A stretch of 64,000 nt of DNA, from positions 868,001 to 932,000 of the forward strand of contig QFQS01000001.1 of assembly GCA_003243455.1 (NCBI GenBank). Direction: 5' to 3'. Position 1 is the first letter of the stretch. Every line of letters starts with the position of its first letter. Source of the stretch: Cereibacter sphaeroides (GTDB lineage: Bacteria > Pseudomonadota > Alphaproteobacteria > Rhodobacterales > Rhodobacteraceae). The notes under the pieces were generated by a model that searched no databases, had not been told where the DNA came from, and worked only from the letters and a program-made list of their open reading frames with translations. The position numbers and the translations under genes are program-made. This document shows positions 26,249 through 35,365 of the stretch, piece after piece.

Positions 26249-28692
26249 ATGATGGACAGCCGAGCCTCCAGCCCCGCCAGCGTATCGATACCCACAAGCG
26301 TCAGCGAATTGCCGAAGCCGAAGTCGAAGGTGACCCCACCGTCCTGCACATGGGCGAAGGTCGCGATGAGTTCGCCGGATGTCCAGCCGGGGCCAAAAAT
26401 CGTATCGTCGATCTGCAACATATCGCCATCCGACAGGCGGAAATCCTCAATTACATCCGCGCCCGCGTTGAAGACGAAGGTATCGGCATGGGTGCCGCCG
26501 CGCAGGGTGTCATTGCCCGCCCCGCCGTCCAGCGTATCCTTGCCTGCGCCGCCGTTCAGGTAGTCATGGCCGTTTCGTCCGAACAGCGCATCATTGCCGT
26601 CGCGCCCGAAAAGCCGGTTTGCACCCGCATCGCCGAACAGGCGGTCGTCATGGCTGGACCCGGCCAGATCCTCGATCGAGATGAAGACGTCGCCCGCAGC
26701 CTCTCCGGTATTGGTCTGGGGGAATTGCAGATCGACGACAAGCCCCTCAAGACTTTCGGAATACTGCGCGCGGTCTCTGTTCGCGCCGCCGTTCAGCGTG
26801 TCCATTCCCAGCCCGCCCAGCAGAACGTCATCGCCCACGCCGCCATCCAGAATGTCACTACCGCGCCGCCCGAACAGCCAGTCCACGTTCGGCCCGCCGC
26901 GAAGGATGTCGTCGCCCAGCGTGCCACGGATGTTGTCGGCTCCCATGCCGCCGATCACGCCCTCGATGCCGATATGCACGTCCCCCGACGCGAGGTTGGT
27001 GTTCAGCGCGGGCGCAAGCAGGTCGATCCGCATGCTGCCCCGTGCCGCCGAGTAATCGACGAAGTCCAAACCCGCGCCGCCGTCGATCCGGTCGGCCCCA
27101 GCCGAACCCACCAGAATATCGTCGCCCGCCCCTCCGCTGAGCGTGTCATTTCCTGCAGTCCCCTCGATCCGCAGCCCGGATACGACGGGGTCGCCTACCA
27201 CATGGGTCAGCCCGAACAGGTCGGAAGAGGTGAAGGCATCGCGCGTGATCGGCGCACCGCTGGCCGAGTTCAGCACCAGCAGTTCATCGCCGAAGCGGAT
27301 CGTGGCTCCAGTTCCGGTGGCCAGTATCTCCAGTGCTTCAAGCGTATAGATGCGGCCCCAGGCGGACAGATCCAGCCGGTCGATGCCGGGCTCGAAATCG
27401 CTGATCGTGTCGGTGGCCCCGTCGCGGGCCAGAACGAAGATATCGGCACCGCTGCCGCCGGTCATCACATCGGAACCCGGCCCATCCATAAGGAGGTCAG
27501 CCCCCGCACCACCGTTCAGCGTATCATTGCCCGCGCCCCCGACCAAAAGATCGCCGCGCGCGTCGCCGATAAGCCGGTCGGCGCCCGCGCCGCCGGTCTG
27601 CGCTGGCGCCAAGGCTCCCGCGTCGATCCGCAGCCGGGTGATACCTGTGCCCTCTCCGGCAGCAAAGACCTCGATCCGCGCGCCATCGGCAACGGCGGCG
27701 AGCGCCGTGATGTTGTCAAGCACGCCGCCCTCGGTGTTCAGCGCCGTTGCCATCAGCAGCAGGCGGCCACCGGGCAAAAGCGCGAACAGGGTGATCCCGT
27801 CGTCACCCCCGCCCGCCAGCACGAAGACGCGATCACCGATCGTCACGCTGGTCAGCGCCTGCACACCCTGAAACCGCGTGTCGAGACTGTCGATGACATG
27901 ATCGGCCAGCGACAGCGCACCGCCCGCGCCGACGGCAATCACGCTGATCGAGGACGATCCCGCCCCCGCGATCAGCGCATAATCGACACCGGCCACCCGC
28001 ACCATCTCGATTGCCGCCGGGGCCGCGATGCCAAGACCACCTGCCGAGCCAAGGGTCGCGGCCTGAGCAAGCGTGCCGTCAGCCCCCACGCGAAAGCTGA
28101 GAAGCGCGTCTTGCCGGGTGGAAAGGGCAAGCAACCAGGTCTGGCCACCTATCGCGACCTGCGCCATGTCCGCTACATCGACCCCCTGCCAGTCGGGGCC
28201 CAGAGGCAGGCTTGTCACCGCTTCCATCCGGCCATTCGGCAGAAGCCGGGAACTGGAGATGCTGCTTTCGCCAAGCCGGGCGGTGAAGTAATAGGTCGTC
28301 CCGCCGACCGATACCTGCTCCAGCGCCGAGATCGCGCCTTGCGGGCTGCCGGTCACGCTTGCCGCAGCACCGACCGCGCCGTCGACCGCCATGACGAAGC
28401 CACCCAGACGCGCCGCACTGCCCCCGGTGACGAGCAGGGTCTGGACGCCGCCCAGCAACGCGACTTCGATCCTTGCCGGTGCAGGCAGGGCCGCAACCGC
28501 CGTCATCGCCTCGATATCGTTCAGCGCCATCGCACCGGGGCCTACATCTATCGACAGAACCCCGCCACCGGGCCGCGTCGCGGTGTAAAGCCTCCACCCC
28601 CCGGCAATCTGCACAGGCAGGATGTCGGTGATCCCCGACAGGAAATTCACCGGCGCATCAAGGAAAGTTCCTATCCGTTGAAACGACAGCAT
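26245..28692 (-). CDS. Large RTX (hemolysin-type) calcium-binding secreted protein
   Basis: About 815 aa. The N-terminal ~370 residues are repetitive, Gly/Ala/Val-rich and beta-propeller-like (lactonase-like blades). The C-terminal half has several blocks of GGxGxDxLx nonapeptides (for example GGAGNDTLNGGAGADLL and GGAGKDTLDGGAGNDTL), which fold into calcium-binding beta rolls after type I secretion. There is no N-terminal signal, and the C-terminus (TLVGIDTLAGLEARLSII) fits a type I secretion tail. The start is uncertain: ATG 28692 fits the domain onset; an upstream ATG at 28770 is possible. No secretion genes are adjacent. A surface or matrix adhesin role is inferred from the surrounding polysaccharide genes. 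Confidence 0.87.
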   Translation of the reverse strand: MLSFQRIGTFLDAPVNFLSGITDILPVQIAGGWRLYTATRPGGGVLSIDVGPGAMALNDIEAMTAVAALPAPARIEVALLGGVQTLLVTGGSAARLGGFVMAVDGAVGAAASVTGSPQGAISALEQVSVGGTTYYFTARLGESSISSSRLLPNGRMEAVTSLPLGPDWQGVDVADMAQVAIGGQTWLLALSTRQDALLSFRVGADGTLAQAATLGSAGGLGIAAPAAIEMVRVAGVDYALIAGAGSSSISVIAVGAGGALSLADHVIDSLDTRFQGVQALTSVTIGDRVFVLAGGGDDGITLFALLPGGRLLLMATALNTEGGVLDNITALAAVADGARIEVFAAGEGTGITRLRIDAGALAPAQTGGAGADRLIGDARGDLLVGGAGNDTLNGGAGADLLMDGPGSDVMTGGSGADIFVLARDGATDTISDFEPGIDRLDLSAWGRIYTLEALEILATGTGATIRFGDELLVLNSASGAPITRDAFTSSDLFGLTHVVGDPVVSGLRIEGTAGNDTLSGGAGDDILVGSAGADRIDGGAGLDFVDYSAARGSMRIDLLAPALNTNLASGDVHIGIEGVIGGMGADNIRGTLGDDILRGGPNVDWLFGRRGSDILDGGVGDDVLLGGLGMDTLNGGANRDRAQYSESLEGLVVDLQFPQTNTGEAAGDVFISIEDLAGSSHDDRLFGDAGANRLFGRDGNDALFGRNGHDYLNGGAGKDTLDGGAGNDTLRGGTHADTFVFNAGADVIEDFRLSDGDMLQIDDTIFGPGWTSGELIATFAHVQDGGVTFDFGFGNSLTLVGIDTLAGLEARLSII

Positions 28693-28814
28693 CCCGACAG
28701 CCCGGCGGTTTTTCCCGCTGCCGATTGTAGGCCGATGGGTTCTGCAGCCAGTTACCGACCAGACCTTCATCCGGGCTTTTTACCGCCAATTCAATCTATC
28801 GGGGACTTGTCGCC

Positions 28815-29726
28815 ATGACCGTCACCATCCTCATGGCTACCTTCAACGGCGCCGCTTACCTGCCCGATCAACTGGACAGTCTTCTGGCACAAAGCCACGG
28901 GGACTGGCGGCTGCTGGCAAGCGATGACGGTTCATCAGATGCGACCGCCAATATGCTGCGCGCTTTCGGTCGGGCGCATCCGCAGCATTTTGCAGGGCTT
29001 TTGCAGGGGCCGCGGCGCGGAAGTGCGGCGAATTTCCTGTCGCTCGTCTGTCATCCCGATCTGCCGCCCGGTCCGGTCGCATTCTGCGATCAGGACGATG
29101 TCTGGCTGCGGGGCAAGCTTGCACGGGCATTGCGCCGGATCGGGGCGCAGCCGGACGATCGGCCGGTGATCTATGCCGCCGAAAGCTGGCTGGCGGACGA
29201 CCGGCTGCGCCTGCTGCGGCGCAGCAAGGCAGGGGCCAGCCCCGGCTTTGCCAATGCGTTGGTCCAGAACCTGTGTGCGGGCCATACCATCGTCCTGAAC
29301 AAGGCTGCGGTGGAACTGGCGCGAAGGGCCGGAAACCCGCCCGGCATCGCCTTTCACGACTGGTGGCTGTACCAGCTTGTGACCGGCGCGGGCGGCGTCT
29401 GCCTTTTGGACCCCACTCCGGTTGCTCTGTATCGCCAGCATGAGGCCAACGCGCTCGGCGCTCCGGGCGGGCTGGCGGCGATGGTGCGGCGGGCTGATCT
29501 GACGCTGGGGCGCAACTATGCGATTTGGATGGGCGCGCACCACCAGGCGCTTGCGGAAACGGGACTGATGACGCCTGATGCCATGGCGATGCTGCGTCCG
29601 CTGACGGAGACCCCAGCAGTGGCCGGGATCAATCGCGCAAGACTGTTCCGCAGGATAGGTCTTTATCGCTCGGGGCGCTTCGGCACGGCGGCCTTGTGCT
29701 GTGCAGCGATGTTTGGGCGCGCCTAG
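28815..29726 (+). CDS. Glycosyltransferase family 2, rhamnosyltransferase-like
   Basis: A 303-aa GT-A enzyme. It begins with VTILMATFNGAAYLPDQLDSL and has the nucleotide-sugar motif FCDQDDVW (~95), both typical of WfgD/rhamnosyltransferase-like GT2 proteins of O-antigen and capsule clusters. The HDWWLYQL motif (~180) is the conserved acceptor-side region. It lies between the RTX gene (divergent) and the converging CDP-alcohol phosphatidyltransferase gene. Confidence 0.9.
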   Translation: MTVTILMATFNGAAYLPDQLDSLLAQSHGDWRLLASDDGSSDATANMLRAFGRAHPQHFAGLLQGPRRGSAANFLSLVCHPDLPPGPVAFCDQDDVWLRGKLARALRRIGAQPDDRPVIYAAESWLADDRLRLLRRSKAGASPGFANALVQNLCAGHTIVLNKAAVELARRAGNPPGIAFHDWWLYQLVTGAGGVCLLDPTPVALYRQHEANALGAPGGLAAMVRRADLTLGRNYAIWMGAHHQALAETGLMTPDAMAMLRPLTETPAVAGINRARLFRRIGLYRSGRFGTAALCCAAMFGRA

Positions 29727-29733
29727 GCAGAGA

Positions 29734-30345
29734 TCAACCGCGTCCGAAAACCCGCCAGGCCAGCAGGACGCGGGCGCAAGCCGTAGCGAAGCAAAGCGCC
29801 CCGAATATCCAGGCGAGGGGTGCAAAAGCACCGGGCCAAAGGCAAAGGGCAATGAAGAACAGGATCGTCTCGGTCCCTTCCAGCAGCCCCGCGCTGAAAT
29901 AAAGCGACTTCTCGCCCTGGGCGCGCGTCTCCATCCCCTGCTTGGCAGCAAGGATGGCAAACCCCAGAAAACTCGCGCCATTGACGTAGAAACTGGTCAG
30001 CAGAAAGGCTCCGGCAAGTCCGTTGGAGGCGGGATCGCTGAGGACGAATGCCAGGGGGAAGATACCGTAGAACAGGAAGTCGCAGGTGATGTCGAGGTAG
30101 CCGCCAAAGTCGGTTTTGCCCGACACGCGCGCCACGGCCCCGTCAAGCCCGTCGCACAGCCTGCTTGCCACCAGAAAAATCAGCGCCCACCCCATCGCTC
30201 CGCCCACGATCATGGCCGCCGAAAGCACGCCCAGCGCCAACCCGGCCAGCGTCAGGGCGTTTGCCGAAACCCCACGTCGGACTAATGCACGGCCCGCACC
30301 CGCAAGCGCCGGGTCGATGAGTGGCCGCATGTAGCTGTCCAGCAT
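29734..30345 (-). CDS. CDP-alcohol phosphatidyltransferase family protein, YnjF-like
   Basis: A 203-aa membrane enzyme with about five helices. The family motif DG-x2-AR-x8-G-x3-D-x3-D is complete as DGLDGAVARVSGK followed by GGYLDITCD (~65-90). Such enzymes make a phospholipid head-group bond by displacing CMP from a CDP-alcohol. GGAGGAG precedes ATG 30345. It is divergent from a YnjBCD importer; in Escherichia coli ynjF also lies beside ynjBCD, so the linkage is probably functional. The product lipid is unknown. Confidence 0.88.
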   Translation of the reverse strand: MLDSYMRPLIDPALAGAGRALVRRGVSANALTLAGLALGVLSAAMIVGGAMGWALIFLVASRLCDGLDGAVARVSGKTDFGGYLDITCDFLFYGIFPLAFVLSDPASNGLAGAFLLTSFYVNGASFLGFAILAAKQGMETRAQGEKSLYFSAGLLEGTETILFFIALCLWPGAFAPLAWIFGALCFATACARVLLAWRVFGRG

Positions 30346-30467
30346 GGGTTGCTCCTCCGCCACATCTTACCTGCCGCAAGCTATCGTTACCCGCAACCGC
30401 CGCGCTTTCCTTTTCAACGGTCTGTCGGCAAGGATGGCGGCGGCATCCGCGGCAAAGGGAGACGGCG

Positions 30468-31676
30468 ATGATCCGACTGCTGACAGGCACTTTTATGGCC
30501 GCAGTCATGGCTCTGCCCGCGCTGGCCCAGCCAGATCCCGCGAACTGGCAGGCCGTGCTGGATGAGGCAAGGGGCCAGACCGTCTACTTCAACGCCTGGG
30601 GCGGCGATCCGAAGATCAACGATTTCATCGCCTGGGTCGGTGCGCAGGCCGAGAAGCGCTATGGCGTGAAGGTCGAGCAGGTAAAGCTGGCATCGACCGC
30701 AGACGCCGTGGCGCGCGTCCTGGCGGAAAAACAGGCGGGCCAGAACGAAGGCGGCGCGGTCGATCTGATCTGGATCAACGGCGAAAACTTTGCCGCCATG
30801 AAGAAGGAAGGCCTGCTGTTCGGCCCCTTTGCCGAGCAGTTGCCGAACTGGCTGCTGGTCGATGTCGAGGACAAGCCCGCGACGGTGAAGGATTTCACCG
30901 AACCGGTTCAGGGCATGGAAAGCCCCTGGGCCATGGCGCAACTGGTCTTTGAGTATGACAGCGCGCGATTGGCGACGCCGCCTGCCTCGGTTGATGAACT
31001 GGCGAACTGGATTGCGTCGAACCCCGGACGGTTCACCTATCCGCAACCCCCGGACTATCTTGGCACGACCTTTCTGAAGCAGGTGCTTTACGGCGTGGTG
31101 GACGACCCATCGGTTTTGCAAAAGCCGGTGGACGAGGCGAATTATGATCAGGTCACGGCGCCGCTCTGGGCCTGGCTGGATGCCGTGACGCCCTCGCTTT
31201 GGCGCAAGGGGCAAGCCTATCCGCAGAACGAACCCGCGTTGGGGCAGTTGCTGGCGGATGGAGAGACCGACGTTGCCTTTGCCTTCAACCCCGGACGCGC
31301 CTCTGCCGCCATCGCGGCGGGAGAGCTGGCGGATACGGTGCGCACCAACGTCTGGAAGGGCGGAACCATCGGCAATGCGAGCTTTGTCGCCATACCCTAC
31401 AATGCCGCCCATGCGGCGGGGGCGATGGTGGTGGCAAACCTGCTCTTGGACCCTGTCGTGCAGGCGCAAGCGCAGGACCCGTCCGTGCTTGGGTTCCTGA
31501 CCGTGCTGAACATGTCCGCGCTTACGCCCGAGGCGCGCCAGACCTTAGAGTCGGTGGACCTTGGCGTTGCAACGCTTGGCCCCGCGGAACTGGGGCCTGC
31601 GCTGCTGGAACCTGACGCAAGCTGGATGACGCGGATCAGTCAGGACTGGACCAGCCGCTACGGAACCGTGCAGTGA
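30468..31676 (+). CDS. ynjB: ABC transporter periplasmic binding protein, YnjB family
   Basis: A 402-aa solute-binding protein with a Sec signal peptide (MIRLLTGTFMAAVMALPALA, cleavage near ALAQ). The conserved block QTVYFNAWGGDPKINDFI is diagnostic of the YnjB family, related to thiamine- and iron-binding proteins. ATG 30468 is preceded by AAAGGGAG; the frame extends upstream without a better site. The stop overlaps the GTG start of the permease gene, forming a tightly coupled three-gene operon. No riboswitch-like structure was recognised in the 122-bp divergent leader. The ligand of this family is not established. Confidence 0.87.
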   Translation: MIRLLTGTFMAAVMALPALAQPDPANWQAVLDEARGQTVYFNAWGGDPKINDFIAWVGAQAEKRYGVKVEQVKLASTADAVARVLAEKQAGQNEGGAVDLIWINGENFAAMKKEGLLFGPFAEQLPNWLLVDVEDKPATVKDFTEPVQGMESPWAMAQLVFEYDSARLATPPASVDELANWIASNPGRFTYPQPPDYLGTTFLKQVLYGVVDDPSVLQKPVDEANYDQVTAPLWAWLDAVTPSLWRKGQAYPQNEPALGQLLADGETDVAFAFNPGRASAAIAAGELADTVRTNVWKGGTIGNASFVAIPYNAAHAAGAMVVANLLLDPVVQAQAQDPSVLGFLTVLNMSALTPEARQTLESVDLGVATLGPAELGPALLEPDASWMTRISQDWTSRYGTVQ

Positions 31677-33337
31677 GAAACGGCGGGGTGCTGCGGCTTG
31701 CGCCCCCGGTGACGGTGCTGTTGATGACCGGGCCGATCGCGGCAGGTCTGAGCGGCACCGTGATGACTGCCGCCGATGGCGGTTTTACCCGGTTGTGGAA
31801 CTGGCCCGGGCTTGGCGCGGCGGTGCGACTGTCGGTGGTCACGGGTGTTGCGGCCACTCTGCTATCGGTTGGCATTACCTTGGCCATTGTGGCTGGGCTG
31901 CATGGCGGGCGGCTGTTCGGGGCGATGACGCGCGCGCTGTCGCCGCTGCTGGCCCTGCCCCATGCGGCCGCGGCGCTGGGTCTGGCCTTCCTGATCGCGC
32001 CCTCGGGCTGGATCGCGCGGATGATTTCCCCTTGGGCGACAGGTTGGCAGCAGCCGCCGGACATCCTGATACTGAACGATCCGATGGGGCTGTCGCTGAT
32101 TGCCGGGCTCGTCATCAAAGAGGTGCCGTTCCTGCTGCTTATGGTGCTGGCCGCCCTGCCTCAGGCCGATGCGGCACGACGGCAAATGCTGACGGCGAGC
32201 CTTGGCTATGGGCGCGGTTCAGGCTGGCTGTTCGCGGTGCTGCCCGCCATCTGGCCGCAAATCCGGCTGCCGGTGATTGCCGTGCTGGCCTATTCGATGA
32301 CCAACGTTGACATGGCGATGATCCTGGGGCCTACGCGGCCGCCAACCCTTTCCATGCAGGTGGTCCTGTGGATGACGAGCCCGGACCTGATGGGACGCGC
32401 ACCGGCATCGGCAGGCGCATTGCTTCAGCTTGGGCTGGTTCTTGGGGTGCTGGCGCTGTTGTGGGGTGCAGAGCGGGTCATTGGCTGCATGGGGCGGCTT
32501 CAGGCAGTATCGGGGCGCAGGCTGCGGTGGCTGGACAGACCGCTCTCCTTCGTCGGCGGAGTTTCGGGGCTGACCATCGTGGCGCTTGTGGCGGCCGGGA
32601 TGGCCGGTCTGGCGGTCTGGTCCTTTGCCGGGCTGTGGAGCTTTCCCGATGCCTTGCCTGTCGACATCACTCTGCGGACGTGGCGGCAGGCGGCGCCTGC
32701 GCTGGCAGAATTGTCGGGCACCACTCTAGCGCTTGGTTTTCTCTCGACAGGCGCAGCGCTGCTGCTGACCATCGGCTGTCTTGAGGCCGAGGCGCGGTTC
32801 GGCTGGCGACCGGGGCAAAGGGCGCTGGTCCTGTTGTGGCTGCCCCTTATCATGCCGCAAGTGGCTTTCCTGCCGGGACTTGCCGTCCTGTCGCTGCGCG
32901 CCGGATTACCGGGCGGTCTGTGGACGGTCGCGGCGGCGCATCTGGTCTTCGTGCTGCCTTACGTCTTTCTGTCGCTGAGCGAGGCCTGGCGCGCGTGGGA
33001 CGGGCGCATCGCCGTCGCGGGAGCAACGCTTGGCGCCTCGCCCCTGCGCATCCTGTGGCAATTGCGCCTTCCGATGCTGCTGGGCGCGATCCTGACTGCA
33101 TCGGCGGTCGGCCTTGCGGTTTCGGTCGGGCAGTATCTGCCGACGCTGCTGATCGGCGGCGGCAGGGTCGAGACCCTGACGACCGAGGCGATCGCTCTTT
33201 CCGCAGGCGGCAACCGGCGGATCATCGGCGCCTATGCCATATTGCAGCTTTTGCTTCCCGCGATCGGGTTCTGGCTGGCGCTGCTGCTGCCCGCGCTGGC
33301 GTTTCGGCATCGGCTGGGAATGCGGTCGGGCGTATGA
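31673..33337 (+). CDS. ynjC: ABC transporter double-length permease, YnjC family
   Basis: A 554-aa membrane protein with roughly twelve helices, made of two fused permease halves as in ThiP/FbpB. Each half has an EAA-type loop: in the first half near QMLTASLGYGRGSGWLFAVL (~165-185), in the second near GATLGASPLRILWQLRLPM. The start is GTG at 31673, overlapping the upstream stop (GTGA). It couples to the ATPase gene by four bases. Being a fused dimer, it needs no partner permease gene, and none is present. Confidence 0.88.
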   Translation: MRNGGVLRLAPPVTVLLMTGPIAAGLSGTVMTAADGGFTRLWNWPGLGAAVRLSVVTGVAATLLSVGITLAIVAGLHGGRLFGAMTRALSPLLALPHAAAALGLAFLIAPSGWIARMISPWATGWQQPPDILILNDPMGLSLIAGLVIKEVPFLLLMVLAALPQADAARRQMLTASLGYGRGSGWLFAVLPAIWPQIRLPVIAVLAYSMTNVDMAMILGPTRPPTLSMQVVLWMTSPDLMGRAPASAGALLQLGLVLGVLALLWGAERVIGCMGRLQAVSGRRLRWLDRPLSFVGGVSGLTIVALVAAGMAGLAVWSFAGLWSFPDALPVDITLRTWRQAAPALAELSGTTLALGFLSTGAALLLTIGCLEAEARFGWRPGQRALVLLWLPLIMPQVAFLPGLAVLSLRAGLPGGLWTVAAAHLVFVLPYVFLSLSEAWRAWDGRIAVAGATLGASPLRILWQLRLPMLLGAILTASAVGLAVSVGQYLPTLLIGGGRVETLTTEAIALSAGGNRRIIGAYAILQLLLPAIGFWLALLLPALAFRHRLGMRSGV

Positions 33338-33978
33338 GCGGGCTAAGTCTGGACAAGCTCGTGGTGCGGCGCGGGGCCGAGGTCATCGTGTCGCTGGATG
33401 CTGTGGTGGCACCGGGTGAAGTGCTGACCATTATGGGGCCTTCGGGTTCGGGAAAATCCACCGCGCTGGCTGCGATCATCGGCACGCTGGGGCGGGATTT
33501 CACACTGTCGGGGCGTCTGCTGCTGAACGGGACCGACATCACCGCGCAGCCGACACAGTCGCGCGGGATCGGTCTGCTGTTTCAGGACGACGTTCTGTTT
33601 CCGCATATGTCGGTGGGCGCCAATCTGGCCTTCGCGCTGCCATCGGCGCTGCAGGGGCGGCGTGCCCGACAAGAGGCGGTGGATGCAGCACTGGCCCGTG
33701 CCGATCTTGCCGGTTTCGCGGACCGCGACCCCGCCACGCTGTCCGGCGGTCAGCGCGCGCGCGTGGCGTTGTTGCGAACGCTGCTGGCCCGCCCGCGCGC
33801 ATTGCTGCTGGACGAACCCTTTGCCCGGCTGGATACCGAACTTCGCGCCCGCATCCGCAGGTTCGTGCTGGACCGCATCCGGGAAGAAAGACTGCCCGCC
33901 ATATTGGTGACGCACGACCCGGACGACGCCTTCGCGGCGGGTGGACCCGTAATTGATCCGTGCGGCAGGGCGGTTTGA
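33334..33978 (+). CDS. ynjD: ABC transporter ATPase, YnjD family
   Basis: A 214-aa ATP-binding subunit. Walker A is MGPSGSGKSTALAAI (~35), the signature is LSGGQRARVALLRTLL (~133), and Walker B is ALLLDEPFARLD (~153) with the switch His in LVTHDPDD. The frame is open further upstream, but ATG 33334 starts at the conserved domain and overlaps the permease stop. It is the last gene of the ynjBCD operon and converges on the histidine kinase gene. Confidence 0.9.
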   Translation: MSGLSLDKLVVRRGAEVIVSLDAVVAPGEVLTIMGPSGSGKSTALAAIIGTLGRDFTLSGRLLLNGTDITAQPTQSRGIGLLFQDDVLFPHMSVGANLAFALPSALQGRRARQEAVDAALARADLAGFADRDPATLSGGQRARVALLRTLLARPRALLLDEPFARLDTELRARIRRFVLDRIREERLPAILVTHDPDDAFAAGGPVIDPCGRAV

Positions 33979-34008
33979 ATTTGTGGAAAAAGCCTGTCCA
34001 GCCGATCT

Positions 34009-35325
34009 TTATCGCGCCAGCACCAGATCCGCCCGCAACCCGCCCAGCCGCGCCGACTCTGAAAGCGTCAGCGTGCCGCCGTGGCTCCGCGCGACATCGG
34101 CCGCGATCGACAGGCCAAGCCCGACGCCGCCCCCCTTGTTCGGGTCGCGCGCGACGTCCAGCCGGGTGAAGGGGCGCATCGCCTCATCCCGCATCTCTTT
34201 CGGAATGCCGGGGCCGTCATCCTCGACCGAGATACGCAAAGACCGGTCGGTAAGGGACACGCCAACCTCGGCCTTTGTTCCATAGCGCACCGCATTGCCG
34301 ATCAGGTTCTCGACCGCGCGCGTCACGGCATCGGGGCGCAGCACCGCCTTGCCCTTGCCCTCTGCATTCATCCGAACCGACTGGCCCGCCCGCTGCGCAT
34401 TCTCGACCGCGCGCGATACCAGCGTGACGACGTCGGTGGCCACCGGCGTTTCCATCGCATCGCCGCGGGCGAAGGACAGGAATTCGTCCACCAGACGCTC
34501 CATGTCGGCCACGTCGCCAAGTGCCGCCTTCACCTCTTCCTCGGGCTCCATCATCGACAGGCTCAGCTTCAGCCGGGTCATTGGCGTGCGCAGGTCGTGG
34601 CTGACGCCCGACAGCATCAGCGTGCGCTGCTCGATCTGCCGCTCGATCCGGCTGCGCATGTCGAGGAACGCCGCCCCCGCCGCCCGCACCTCCAGCGCGC
34701 CGCGCGGGCGATAGGCGACCGAGCGGCCCTTGCCGAAGGCCTCCGCCGCATCCGCCAGTCGCTTGATCGGGCGCAGCTGGTTGCGCAGGAACCCATAGGC
34801 GATGACCGTCATCAGAAGCGATGTCATGATCATCCAGACCAGCAACTGATGCGGGTTCGATGCCGAGACGCTGTAGCGAGGAACCGTGACGCCCATCGGG
34901 CCGATATCGGTGTCGAACAACATGCGCACTTCGTTGTTGTCGGTGACAAGATCGACGGCACGAAGGTCGGGCAGCCCCTCGCGCAGCGTGGCGATGACGA
35001 TCCGCCCCGACAGATCATAGAACTCGCGCCGGTCCTGCGAAAAATTCCACGCCGCAGGCAGACTGACGCCAAGCCGAAGCGGCTGCGCGATGCGCGTCGC
35101 CCGCGCCCGCGCCTCGGCGGGCGAGCCGCCGCGATCTGCCTCGGATAAAAGGAAATTCACCTGCGTGACGATGTTCAGCGTCATCTGCTTGGTCACGCCT
35201 TCGAAGTGCCGCTGGATGATGGCCAGCGACACCACAAGCTGGATCGTCACGATGGGGACGATCAGGATCAGCGCAGCGCGGCCATAAAGCCCGCGCGGAA
35301 TTAGCGGCTTGAGGAAGGCGAACAT
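34009..35325 (-). CDS. Sensor histidine kinase, EnvZ/OmpR-type
   Basis: A 438-aa inner-membrane kinase. It has a first transmembrane helix at ~15-37, a periplasmic domain of ~120 residues, a second helix at ~161-180, HAMP at ~181-232, phosphoacceptor His243 in SGVSHDLRTPMTRL, the N box NLIGNAVRYG (~340), DDGPGIP (~369) and the G box GGGVGLGLSI (~398). All catalytic motifs are intact. ATG 35325 is chosen for its position just before the first helix. Unusually for this type, no response-regulator gene is adjacent: the divergent neighbour, 40 bp away, is a hydrolase. The signal is unknown. Confidence 0.9.
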   Translation of the reverse strand: MFAFLKPLIPRGLYGRAALILIVPIVTIQLVVSLAIIQRHFEGVTKQMTLNIVTQVNFLLSEADRGGSPAEARARATRIAQPLRLGVSLPAAWNFSQDRREFYDLSGRIVIATLREGLPDLRAVDLVTDNNEVRMLFDTDIGPMGVTVPRYSVSASNPHQLLVWMIMTSLLMTVIAYGFLRNQLRPIKRLADAAEAFGKGRSVAYRPRGALEVRAAGAAFLDMRSRIERQIEQRTLMLSGVSHDLRTPMTRLKLSLSMMEPEEEVKAALGDVADMERLVDEFLSFARGDAMETPVATDVVTLVSRAVENAQRAGQSVRMNAEGKGKAVLRPDAVTRAVENLIGNAVRYGTKAEVGVSLTDRSLRISVEDDGPGIPKEMRDEAMRPFTRLDVARDPNKGGGVGLGLSIAADVARSHGGTLTLSESARLGGLRADLVLAR

Positions 35326-35365
35326 GACTGCAATCCTAATCATTGCAGGGCGCGAAAGGAAGGCG

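Noticed and set aside
25909..28818. Long plus-strand open frame opposite the RTX gene
   Set aside because: RTX repeats keep all frames open in GC-rich DNA; the minus frame has the calcium-binding nonapeptides.
30346..30467. Thiamine (TPP) riboswitch in front of ynjB
   Set aside because: The conserved TPP-box sequences are not found in the 122-bp leader.
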